From Chrysomallon squamiferum (Eukaryota; Mollusca; Gastropoda; Neomphalida; Peltospiridae), in assembly GCA_012295275.1 (NCBI GenBank), contig CM022672.1:27608430-27672429 (forward strand): DNA of 64,000 bases. The letters are read 5' to 3'. The notes beneath the pieces were generated by a model. That model had not been told where the DNA came from. It worked only from the letters and a program-made list of their open reading frames with translations, and did no database searches. How positions within the stretch are numbered: the stretch's first letter is position 1; each line of letters opens with the position of its first letter. Shown piece by piece: positions 52,601 through 64,000 of this stretch. A program made the translations under genes and the position numbers.

Positions 52601-53913
52601 TATACACCATAGTTTGCTGACTTGTTTCTACTTGATCACAGGATAATTACTTGTTAACTTATTTCCTACCTTCGTAGTACTGAAGACAGTTACATTCCCA
52701 GCGAGTCTGATTTGTCTGACAGGTGCTGTTGTTTTGACATTCACTGTGGTTACAGGAAGGAATGTCACAGTTATGGCCACTGTAACCTGTGTTACAGTTA
52801 CAGGTGTAATTCCCTTCTGTGTTGTTACAAGTCGCCTTATTCTGACATGGTGGATTAGGAAGACTGCATTCATCAACATCACTTTCACACTGTGTTCCTG
52901 TGGGGGAAGAAAAAAGCTCAGTTCAACATAAATGAATACATAAATAAATAAAACAAAAAGTAAATGAATGAAAGAACAAACAAATAAAAACGTAAATAAA
53001 AAAAAATTAAAAATATAATAAAAAACGAACAAATGAATACATAAAATAGATAAGATAAATAAATATGTAAGTAACTAAATAAAATAGTTTCCTCTATTAT
53101 CATAAATATCTGCATTTAACCAGTTTTTGTGGTTTCTGTAACCAATGAAATGATACTTACCATTGCAACCAGGTCCTGTGTTACCACTAACATCTGCTTG
53201 TAACCAGTTTATATGCACTAATGAATGAAATTTATGTAACCAATCCAAGACCAATGAAATGGTACTTACCACTGTAACCAGTTCCAGTACAGTTACAGAA
53301 ATAGTCAGAAGTTGAGTCAGAGCACTTTCCATGTTGACAGGGCTGACTTTCATTACATACATTATGATTGACAGTACAGTTGTCACCACCCCATCCTGAA
53401 TAAAAAAAAAAAAAAAAAAAAAAAATTGTGAAATAAAAAAAATAAAAAATAAAAGTAATAAACTGAATACAGCATCATTAATATCTCTGCTACAGAACTG
53501 ATCTCTCTACCTTCAATAATAAAAAAAAAAATTGAAAAAAATTAAAAAAGGAACTGAATACCATATCATTTTAAAAAAGTATTATTATTGTTGTTGTTGT
53601 TGTTATTATTATTATTTATAAATACCAAGTTTGCTCAATAATATAATTATGGATAATAATGGGGAACTATTTTTTCTGTTATGAAATACTGTGGCAATTA
53701 TTCTGAGATAGCACTGTGCACCTCACAGCTAGTTGATTATGACATGGTGGGAAAATAGTGGTAATGCGGTTGTGATGATGTGTTACCTCCTGTACAGTTG
53801 CAGATCCAGCCACCATCTTCTTTACCAAAGCAAGTTCCATCATTCTGACAGGGCTGAAGATTTGAGCACACAATACTGTTTTCACAATTTGTGCCATTGA
53901 AACCTGAAATCAA

Positions 53914-53974
<61 letters not shown>

Positions 53975-56900
53975 GTATTAGTAGCAGTAGCAGCAATAGC
54001 AGTATAGTAATAATAATATTATTATAATAGTACTACTACTAATAATACTAGTAGTTGTAATAGTAGTAGTAAAAATAGTAATAGTAGCAGCGATAGTACT
54101 ATTACTGATGATGATGATGTTTATAATATGCAAAAATTCTTGTAATGTATTCTGGTTTAAAATAAAACAAAAAGAAGAAATGTTTTAGATTTAAGAAAAA
54201 AAAATTAAGAGAAAAATTATCATTTCATATTAGACAATTTAAAAGATTTGAAAATATAAATATATATATCTTACCATCTTTGCAAGAACAAGTGTATGTT
54301 CCATTGCTACTGGTGCAGTTGCCTCCATTTTGACAGGGAGAAGAATCACAGTAATCTATTTCTATGTCACAGAGGGAGCCAGTGTATCCAGGGAAACAAG
54401 TGCAGTTGAAGGACTGGATTTCCTAAAAACAAAATATGTTAAAACTACAATATTGACAAATTATTAGCAATTCTTTGATGAAGATGGTTGGACAACATTT
54501 TAATGTTAATTGATTTTGCTGACATTTTAAAATTCATATAAGTAAGTCACTTTTATATTTTTAATTTGTTACAGTGATATACTTAAGGAGTATTGTTAAT
54601 ATTAAGATCGACAAATGAATAAATCAGATTTTGCTGTTATAGAAATAAAAAGGAGATCAGAAGTTAATAATTCGTAACTGAAAGATCAGTGGAAATTCAT
54701 GACACATGTTCAAAAATGAACAGCTTGACTTTAAAAAAGTACAAATATATCATCATCCAAATAGCCATGTCTGAAACAATACTTGAGAAAATAAACATTA
54801 GGAACCAATAACAAAGTTAAGAGAGTCTGCCAGTGCAATAAAAAGAAAAAGAAAAATTTGATATTACATAGCTGTTCAAAAAAGTATTTTCAATTTGTTT
54901 TATATTGAAAATGTTTTGACATTTTAACTTTTTTCAGTCTAAAATTTAACAAGTTTAAGCATCATGTTAATCCCCACAAAACCCCCCAAAACTCAGCAAC
55001 TCCTCCAAAACAAAAATCAATCCAAAAAAAACAAAAAAAAAACACCCTCGTAACAAAATTACAAAGTCATACATGTTGATTCTTTATTTGAAAAATCTGG
55101 ATCAATTTTTCCTGAAAATAACACTGAATGTTTTTTTTTTTTTGTTCTTAAAATGGAAGTTAGCCAAACAACTATGCTTGTCAAAAAAGAAGCGAACTGT
55201 TTGAATAAAGCAAACATTGAAGCCAGTAACAACATTTCTGTGGCAGGTACAATGCTCACATTATAGATTTCAAATGGCAAACCAAATTATAAATATCAGT
55301 TCTAGTCTTGTGCTGTCATAATACTGCAGTTTTATTATCTGAATTATTCAATACAAGTGTAAAATCTATATAAAAATTTCACTCAAATTTTATCTTGGCA
55401 TTTTAAACTAATATTTTAAAAAAATTTAAAAAATAAATCAAAAATTAAACATTTGATATAACTTTTAAATATTAAATTTGATTGTCTAACAATTTCTAAA
55501 TATAATTTTAAAAATTAACACATCCGAGTAACCTTTGTATAATATAATAATTCTGAAATAAAAAATGTATTTTTACATAATATTAAAAATAACACATTTG
55601 TGTAAACTTTGATTCATTAATACTGTAATAAAAAATATATTTGTAAGTATAATATTAAAAAAATAATAAAGGTATGTAATTTTTCTGTAATATATTAACT
55701 CTATATTTCTATGTAATTGTGTGTAACTTTCATATTATACATTAACTTTTATTGCTTAAAATTAGAATAAATAATATATCTCTAAGTATAATAAAGTATA
55801 AAAAAGTTAAATATAACAAACATTATGCACTAAGTTTAAGTTTCTGCATTACCTTTGTTTTTTTGCTGTTGAATCTCAGAATTAATTATTTTGAAATAAA
55901 ACTAAATTACATATTAAGATATTTAATATAATTTCTTATCTTGATTATTTCTGAAAAGTAAACAGTTTTAATATGATATAAAAATATAATAAAACCTACA
56001 AAGTACTGTAAATAAATAAACAAATAAATGAATAATTTAATCTTAAGTATCAGCCATTGGTTGCTTGAGTAACCAATCATAAGACAGATCTAATTAAATA
56101 TTCATGATGGAATACAGTATACTTACTGTGCCAGTGATGTTGACAGTGATGTCAGTACAACTTCCATTGTTACAAAGTGAACTGCTGCAGTTTTGCTTTA
56201 TCTGAAGAGAGAAAGAGAGAAAAAAATAAATAAATAATAATAAAACAAATGAAAATCTGTTTAACAGGGTAATCAATAATAATGCATTTAAAACAAAACG
56301 GCAGTGTAAATAAAACACAGTAAAATAAATATATTAATTTGTTGATCCACTCATCTACACAGTGTTCTGTTTTGTTATTAACATCTGTTGCTAGAAGTAA
56401 ATGCTGAAAAAAATTATAACCCCCCCCCAAACAACACCAAAAAAAAAAAAAAATTGATATAACATACAACATATTAAATAATTATAAAGCTCTTGACAAT
56501 GTTATTTGACTGGCAATTTCCATCAGTGAACATTTCTATTTATTTGTTATTAATGTTAGCTGATTTTTTTAAAAAATAATATATACATAACAATAATAAA
56601 AAAAAAATAAAAAAAATAAAAAATAAAATTAAAATAAAATAAAATAAATAAAAACCTCCCTAAACAAACAATCAAACAAAACAAACAAAACAAAAAAATA
56701 AAATAAAATAAAATAAATAAATTTTGCAGGGTCTGTAAATTGTAAGTGTACAAATGTAGATACTACATTCCTGAGGACAAGTCTTAATTAACATTTTAAA
56801 ATGTCACGCTGCTGCTTCATGACTATTTACACACATTACTTCAAGTGTTTCAGTTTCAAAGATCAAAAGGTGACAGCACACACCATTAAAACATATTACT

Positions 56901-58286
56901 TGCAAGACTCAGGTTGAATGTTTTACCAAACTGAAGGAAGAGCTCTACTATTTATCCATTGTTTAAAAATGAGATGTCATAACAGTGAACGTATATTCAA
57001 CAGTCCTAAATGAAAATGTATGTGACATGACACAGAGATAAATGTATGAAAGGTTAAAGATTTTTTTTCTGTGAAGTGAGACCAGAATTTGAAGTAAAGG
57101 TATGAATTAATTTATAAATTTGTTTAAGTTATACAAGGAACTGAAACTTGGATAACAGGATGTATATATTCTGTATAACATTAAGGTTTAAGTAGGCATG
57201 TCATGAACACCCTGTTGCGAGCTTTTGTCAGATCTTTTAAAAGAATACTTAAATTTTATACGAAGTGGAAAGAATAAACATCTAGTTATACTTACATGAA
57301 ATGTATAAGATAACTCTGTCCATTTTAGTAAAATCTTGTATTTTTTCTTAAAATAACATAAAATAAACTCTGGTAACCCAAACCAGTTATAAAACACTTC
57401 ATGTTTTATTTTATTATTATTATTTTACAATCTGTTACTAATAAAATATATCCAAAAAAGCTAATCATATCTGTCTATCTGTCTCCCTCTTTCTCTCACT
57501 GTATACATATATAAATAGATAGATATAAATATAGATAGATATAAATAAGCAAGTGTGTGTGTATCTATATCTGTCTGTATATTGCAAAACATAATAAAAT
57601 GGTGTACATGTTATGTACCTATATATTTATAATCAATAAACATCAAGTCACCAAGAGTGCATTGTCATAAAAATTAATTAATCAATAATTGTGAGATATT
57701 TTTACATACAAGATGCAGACATCACAATTACCTTTAATCAGAAACATCCATTTCAGGAATTTGTTTTCTGAAGGACTGATCAATAATAAAGTACATTAAA
57801 GGTTGTTTTTGGCCATTTGTGATGGACAGTATGCACATTGTCAGTTTATAAGTCAGTTATTTCTTAACATTTGTGAAGTCAGTATTAAATTTTTAACTAG
57901 ACACATATTCTGAGTTTTGTTGTCCTATTAAATTTTCATAATTTAAAAAAAAAAAGGTAGAAGAAGAAGAAGATACTAAAGTTGAATAACATTGGTGTAA
58001 AAAATTCATATTATTTACTACTAGTCAAAAATTTGAATATTAAATCCTTTGTAATAGGATACTTGTCTAAATTTACATCTCACAAGATTTATCTAAACTA
58101 TTCAACTAAAACAGAAATATTGCAAAATTATCAAAGAGAAAGCTAAAGAAACTGAATGAGAGAAAATGTATGTAGAAGACTGAAGAAACAAAAAGGGAGA
58201 AGAAGAAAAGAGAAAAATTAAATAGAAAAAAGAGAAAGGAAATGAAAAAGAGAAGGAGGGAGAGACAGAGAGAAACCTAGATCTAG

Positions 58287-58369
<83 letters not shown>

Positions 58370-60194
58370 ATCTTAGTGAGAGAGAAACAATCACAATGAG
58401 AGAGAGATTTTTTGTTCAGTGATTTTCTGTTTTTAACACTGAAAAGCTTCCCTCTCCACCTGATCTTTTCTCAAGACTTTGCAGTTGTCTGTGAATTTAT
58501 TTCTCTGTGTTCACTTGTATTAAACCTGTTGTGCCAGCACATGGGAACAAATGTTAATGTGGACACAGTTCAGTTCAGAGGAACTGTTATTTTCACAGTG
58601 ACTGGTTCAATAAATTCTTTCAAAATATCAAAACCATTGTGCTCATAGTTTGTAATGAAACAGAAAGAGAACATTCATATAATACAGCTGGTATGTGCCA
58701 CAGTTGTTAAAAGTAAATTGTTCTGCATATAGCAGACATATTTTATTTTTATTTATTTATTTATTTCATTTATTTATTTATTTATTTATTTGTTTGTTTG
58801 TTTTATTTGTTTGTCTTTGTTCCATGTATTAATTATTTTATATTTTTATAAATTATACAAAATTTAATTCTCTACCAACTATCCTTTCAAATATAACAGT
58901 GGTAGAAAACAGAAATTATATTACAGTTCTAAAACATTTTGTTTAGAAAGACAGTTATAAATCTATTATAAATCTTTCAATTTTTATCTTTAGTTTCTGT
59001 TTTAAATGTCTATTTATGATTTTTGACATTATACATCTGGGTAAATTATGTTAATGTATGAATGTGCATAGCAACAACTGTGCATACATAAATATTCAAA
59101 TTTACATTTGTAAATGCATACATATCAATTATGTATATGTTGTGTTATAAATGTTTACATGTATGACAATGATGTCGGCAGTTAAATCCAGTTCTGCTTT
59201 TCCAAATGTCAAAACACTGAGTGCAAGTCATGGCTTTTATAGTTATTTTATTTTTGTTATTGCTGCAAGCCATTTGTTCGTGTTATGTAAAATCTATTAT
59301 GCACATAATGGCCAAAGGCCAAATAAAAAATACTAACTTCTCTAGTAACTATATTTTATAGGTTTACATTAATTATAATTAAGATAGCAATAATTTGTTG
59401 ATTATAACAAAGATTTTTAACATTTAGAAATGGTTTTATTTTAGATTGATAATAATACATTTATTGCTTCTGGATTATTTTAATTGGTAATAAATTTGTG
59501 AAAGTAGAAATTGAACTGAAACTGTGTGAATAATTTTTATTACACAGAGTATAAATAACAGTCATATTAAAATGATTTTCAAAGAATATTGAAATATTTT
59601 AGTTAATTTGATCACTGTGGAACTTTCCAAAGATGGTGTGAAAAACATGGTAAACTTGATGATCCTCTACAGTTTAGGATTCACAAAAAACTAATTTTAT
59701 GGTTGTTTGCTAAGAAAATGCAACTGACTTACACATTCGAATTATCACATTTATATCCTATCAATACTAAAATGTATGTTATTCAACAGGAAAAATGCAG
59801 ACAATTCTTCTCTGATGCAAAATTGATTTAATGTTTGCTTTCTTTTTTAGAGTCATATTCAAATAAATTAGGTGAAACTGAATTAAATTTTTTTATAGAA
59901 TGTTATTAAAACAGATTATTAATATTACAAAAAAATTATCTCTTTTAACTTATCTTCTGAACAAAAATTTTTGTTATAAAAAAAGGAAGTTAGAAGACAG
60001 AAATATATAATAAAATTAAAATTTTGACAGGGCTAAAGCATAATATTTAATATAAATTGTAATAACAAAAACAAAAATAACAAGAACAATAATAATAACA
60101 GTAACAATAACCACAATAACAACAATATGATGATGAGATAATACTAATAATGATGATGACAATAACAATTAACAGTAACAACTACAACAACCAC

Positions 60195-60253
<59 letters not shown>

Positions 60254-60542
60254 TTAATAATGATAATGATAATAATAAAGATACTGATTATAATAATTAT
60301 AGTAACAATAACCACAACAACAACAATAATTAATAATGATAACAACAATGATAATGATGATAATAATAATAATGATGATGATGATGATAATAATAACAAC
60401 AACAACAATACTACTCACACTGGTTTCACACTTCTGTCCAGTAAATTCCTCTGTACACTGACACTTGAAACCCTCGGACATGTTAACACAGCTTCCATTA
60501 TGTAGACAACTACTGCTGGTGCAGCCTTCAGCCGTCTCACAT
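49371..60542 (-). CDS. crb: Crumbs cell-polarity protein, 3' part (partial)
   Basis: Minus-strand exons in transcript order: 60542-60419, 56201-56127, 54422-54275, 53903-53787, 53395-53270, 52897-52670, 52219-52106, 51654-51424, 50911-50634, 50083-50008, 49510-49371. All phases agree. They encode twelve EGF modules, several calcium-binding (DVDEC, DINEC, NINEC), one TM helix and a 37-40-residue tail. The tail has the juxtamembrane FERM-binding motif ([13 protein letters not shown], then RVELGNVL) and the C-terminal PDZ-binding ERLI, almost identical to Drosophila Crumbs. This identifies the gene. Crumbs is an apical membrane determinant that binds PALS1/Stardust, Par6 and Moesin through this tail and sets epithelial apico-basal polarity. 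The first exon here begins in phase 2, so more exons lie upstream; laminin G domains and signal peptide are outside the window. Confidence 0.97.
49555..49860. repeat. (AAT)n/(AAC)n/(ATC)n microsatellite cluster
   Basis: A pure AAT run (about 49555-49602) followed by 200 bp of mixed AAT/AAC triplets and an ATC run at 49837-49857, in the last crumbs intron. It extends spurious open frames on both strands. Confidence 0.93.
50008..50083 (-). CDS. crb: Crumbs transmembrane exon
   Basis: Phase 0 to phase 1 exon. [15 protein letters not shown] is followed by [11 protein letters not shown], so the helix is split between this and the last exon. The open frame is short and easy to miss, but both phases fit its neighbours. 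Confidence 0.93.
53161..53193 (-). other. Candidate 33-nt cassette exon in crumbs
   Basis: Between the EGF exons at 53395-53270 and 52897-52670 is a 33-nt stretch with an acceptor (AAGCAG) and a GTAAGT donor, open and phase 1-1 (encoding [12 protein letters not shown] across the junctions). Its end and donor region resemble the end and donor of the upstream EGF exon, so it is probably a partial tandem duplicate. Including it would put an extra Cys into the EGF; the canonical spacing ([11 protein letters not shown]) is obtained without it. Confidence 0.4.
53926..53974. repeat. (AAT)n microsatellite
   Basis: About sixteen AAT units followed by 100 bp of decayed AGT/AAT triplets, in a crumbs intron. 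Confidence 0.95.
54423..56126 (-). other. Crumbs intron
   Basis: 1.7 kb of AT-rich intron splitting EGF 2 between exons 56201-56127 and 54422-54275 (phase 0). No additional EGF-like exon was seen; the domain reads through cleanly without one. Confidence 0.8.
58291..58367. repeat. (AG)n microsatellite
   Basis: About 77 bp of pure AG in the large crumbs intron, preceded by a purine-rich stretch from about 58190. Confidence 0.97.
60120..60412. repeat. Triplet microsatellite cluster next to crumbs exon
   Basis: Pure AAT at 60196-60248 flanked by mixed AAT/GAT/AAC triplets up to within about 10 bp of the GTGAGT donor of the crumbs exon at 60542-60419. Confidence 0.9.
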
Positions 60543-63500
60543 CTGGATGGAACAGGAAAATGAAGATACAGATATATCGTAAGAACACACACACATATAT
60601 GAAAACGTGGAGAGTAGCCTTGGTTAGCCATTAACAGTCATATCCTTGGAAAAGGTGTATGGAGAAGAAGGATGTATTAATTTCCACAGAAAGTTGTTGA
60701 CACCAGAGTGAATACAGAAGTTTACTTTATCATTGTCATGTCCTTTTTAAAAAAAAATTAATTTCAAAGCTAGTTCATTTTAGCAAATTAAAATTGATAA
60801 GTGATAAGTAAAATATGTTGCTTGCAAAAATAAATTGTAAAACAGTCAGTGATACAACAACACAATTTATGTACAGATTTTAAATACACAAAAAAAAAAG
60901 AGCTGCTAAATGATAAAAATTCACAGGTAAAATGAATTCCAAAACACAACAGAAGTTTTCCTAACAGAAGATCAAACATCAGTTTGGTGAAAACTGAAAT
61001 TCCAAACAGTTATGTTCAACAAAACAAAACAAAAAACAGGTAACAACTGAATGCTAATGTTGATGATATCACTTCTAAACATCCAAGGTATGCCTATCAG
61101 TTTTGTTTTTCAGATAAATTTTGCAATCCAGGTAGACACACAACAAGTGGATTTATTACAACCTCAATCAGTGAATGTAGCCTGGTCTGCTTTAACAACT
61201 TGGAGTGAAGGTGACAGTGACAAAAATGTTAACACTGCTTTTTACCCCAGGACTAGTCCAATCCAACTAATAAAATTTTCACCAGCACTGGCTATATTTA
61301 GAAAGTGTCACATCCTGCTAAGTGAAGGGGGAACATCAGACTGTGGTGGTATTTATCAACTAGGTCACATTTCAGACAAGCACACCTGAACAGTTTAACA
61401 AAAATCTTCTACTTCGTTAACACAGGTGAGATGATACACCTGTCAATTTAGTTTTGTAAATCCGGCAGACATTTAAAAAAAAAATAATGTTGTTGAGCTT
61501 TGGACAACCTGTAGTAGTTAATTCTCCTTGTCACATAATCAGCTTCCAGGTATATCTTAACATAGTGCATGCACTGAATAAAACATAGATGAGTCTATTA
61601 ATGTGAAAGGAAAAAAATACAGAATCAGAATAGAGTGCTATTTCACATCATGACCTATACCGGAAAATTCAGTATTCAGATGAGGTAAATTGATCATCAT
61701 ATATCACCTGGCCTCTCCCAGGTCCTGCTATAAATGTGCCAAATCATTATCTTGTGTTAAGATATATTGAGCTGATAGCTTGTTGTCACCCCTGTGCAGG
61801 TGAATGGTTCGGTTCAGTGAACTCATTCAGACATGTAGTACAGTCAAGTAGAATGACTTACCTGTTTGTCATGTATTAATGCTGCTGTACATATTAAAAG
61901 GTGTGTCAAACAATATATCGAATATTACATCCTAGTGATGTAATAAAGTAATTACCCCTCTAATTAGCTCCTGTTACTGTTGATTCAGCAGAATGTTAAA
62001 GTAGATTATTATATGTATGTAATTCCTGAGATCTGGTATGAAAAGATGTGTAACTAACCACTCTGACACAGATGTAAGTATCACTAAGTATGTCTTTCAA
62101 GATCTTGGCTACCATTACTGTTGCATAATAAATTGTTAAGTCAGTATGCAAGTAAAAACATTTGGTAGTACTAATAAACTTAAGCCCTCAAAAGAAATGA
62201 AATAATTATTAGGCGATTTTGTATAAAGAATGTTTACAATTTTGACTTAATATTTTAGAAAACTTTAATTTTTAATCATTCATTTTGTGTTAAAAATGTT
62301 AAGAAGCACTTCTCTCTGATGATTAGTATAATAGTTGAAAAATGTTAGACAGAAAGGGATATTAATGATAGATGCAGACACAATAACCAGACATATAAAT
62401 TACATATGTAATCATGCATCCATTTAAACAAATACACATACAAACACATACCAACATACCTATTCACACATAAACAAACACAAAGACATACTGACAAACA
62501 TAAACACAAATAAAAACAGACATATATAGTCAAAAAGATACTTGTGGACACTAAAGAAAGAAAACAAAACATTGAGAACTATAAAAAATTAAAATAAAAA
62601 AAACAAAAAAAACAATAAACAAAAAGTGTTTAGTGCCCAAACTGATCTACTTTTTCAGCTTCATTGTTTCAGTGGTTCACTTGGTATCCATGACAACTGT
62701 TTATCAAAGCCAAATCGGTCAAATTGTTTACACACTCCTAAATCCCAAGATGGTCTGAAGCAGCACATTTATTTACTGTGAAAATTCCATAAATGTTTGT
62801 TTCTTTCAAAAGTTAATGGCGGTCTTGCAATAATTCTGACTCAGTCAACATATGAAACTTTACATAACTGGAACTATATTTATTAGCCTCTTTGTGTTTA
62901 TATTTGTATAGTTTTAATTAAGAATTGGAACATGATAGTATTAAAAATTATTCATCATCACTCTAAAAACACCAGAACTGTTTATAACAATAATAATAAT
63001 AATTATTAGTCTTTCTGTATGTATATTTCTATATTTTTAGCAGAGAAATGGAACATTCATGACTAAAAGCACCAGAACTATTTATAGGATTGAAAATGAT
63101 GATATTAAAAATAATTTATGACTTTGAAAGCACCAGAACTAAGCACATCAATACCTTTATTATTATTAATATCTTTGCAGGTATATGTGTTTATTTTGTT
63201 TATAAAAAAGTTGGAACATGATCATGTTAAAAATTATTTATGACTTTGAGACCATCAAAACTATTTACAACAACAGTATAAATATTATTATTGATCTCTG
63301 TGTGTGTGTGTTTTTTAAAGGACAGAACTGATGATATAAAAAATAATTCATGACAGTGTGAACATAGAAACTTTTCATGGAATCAGAGAAAGACAAAAGT
63401 ATGAGAAATATAAACCAGTAGAAACAGGGAAAGATATAAACAAGTAGTAAAAGAAAGAATGAGAGAGAGAGAGAAACGGAGAAACAGAGAGTGAGAGTGA

Positions 63501-64000
63501 CAGAGCCAGAGACAGAGAGAGAAAGCAAGACTGAGATAGGAACAGTGAAGGAAATGTAACCACTACTTGTTTAGTCTGCTAAACATCACAGTGACAACAA
63601 ATACATAGATCCACAAGCTTACAATCCAGGCTGTTACAGAATAAGGACAATAAAGCGACATCCCACATGTGTGTTGTGGCATTTCTTAACTGGTAAAAAT
63701 CATGATGGTCAGCCTGACACAATTACTGACATGTTTCTGTCACATTCCACAGGCTTGTTTGATGAGTCCCACCTTTGTCAATCAGTCAGCAGAATACTGT
63801 GATGGCAGATTTATTTTTTCTTCTCTGAATGATTAAATCTGAATCTTACTTTTAGTTTTTTTTTTTTTTTTTGTTCCTTTCTTTGTAAACAAACAATTCA
63901 CTTAAAATTTTAAGAAAAGGTTATTATATTTAATGTTTTTTGTTTTTTTTTCATTGAGTATGGTAGCACGACATCAAAATTTATCACTGATTGTTTATTG
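60543..64000 (-). other. Upstream part of crumbs: intron, no exon recognised
   Basis: 3.5 kb to the window edge. The crumbs exon at 60542 needs a phase 2 donor upstream, but I find no EGF or laminin G exon here, so it is most likely one large intron. It holds AG-rich (63450-63540) and CA-rich tracts. A 112-codon plus-strand open frame at 61051-61389 has no recognisable domain and is not called. Confidence 0.55.

Larger units (their letters stand above)
56202..60418 (-). other. Large crumbs intron
   Basis: 4.2-kb phase 0 intron. It contains an (AG)n run at 58291-58367, TTTA repeats at 58740-58800, CT-rich and poly-A tracts, and a long decayed AAT/GAT/AAC cluster at 60060-60410 next to the exon. 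The short open frames inside have no domain signal. Confidence 0.75.

Noticed and set aside
59151-59336. 61-codon plus-strand open frame in the large crumbs intron
   Set aside because: Length and composition expected by chance; no domain or splice support.
61051-61389. 112-codon plus-strand open frame in the upstream crumbs region
   Set aside because: No recognisable domain, poor start context and no homologous copy in the window; without a database search I cannot support it as a gene, though it is the longest non-repeat open frame without an assignment.

Overview
This is a nuclear segment from an animal. Genes are split into many short GT/AG-bounded exons, non-coding DNA is very AT-rich, and microsatellites are dense (CT, CA, TTA, TTTA, TATG, poly-A). 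Gene content (an attractin orthologue, a Crumbs orthologue, an axonemal CIMIP2/FAM166-type protein, and a secreted TSP1/EGF/HYR/sushi protein) points to a bilaterian. Introns of about 0.3-2 kb and the extracellular mosaic protein suggest an invertebrate, plausibly a lophotrochozoan such as a mollusc; that placement is inference.

Layout. (1) 0.5-4.8 kb, + strand: two small tandem paralogous genes of unknown function. (2) 6.57-10.54 kb, + strand: a six-exon CIMIP2 (FAM166) ciliary microtubule inner protein, complete at 304 codons. (3) 17.5-12.5 kb, - strand: a secreted mosaic protein with signal peptide, a novel Cys-rich module, two TSP1, EGF, HYR, sushi and a C-terminal tail; one exon junction is unresolved. 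(4) 17.5-20.2 kb: spacer holding two fossils of that gene, a frameshifted copy of its signal-peptide exon and an inverted copy of a TSP1 exon. (5) 20.23-40.19 kb, + strand: a complete attractin-family gene of 29 exons (about 1246 aa). It has the conserved cytoplasmic tail but no recognisable C-type lectin domain; an extra PSI-like exon sits where that domain would be expected. (6) 40.2-49.4 kb: convergent spacer and probable long 3' UTRs. (7) 60.54-49.37 kb, - strand: the 3' part of a crumbs gene with twelve EGF repeats, a transmembrane segment and the canonical FERM/PDZ-binding tail. Its 5' part (laminin G domains, signal peptide) is outside the window.

The genes do not form an operon-like unit. 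They are independent loci: membrane/polarity (crb), membrane/trafficking (attractin), secreted recognition or matrix protein, and cilium. All exon models were assembled by eye from reading frame, splice dinucleotides, phase matching and domain continuity. Every junction reported was checked for phase, and the one that fails is stated.
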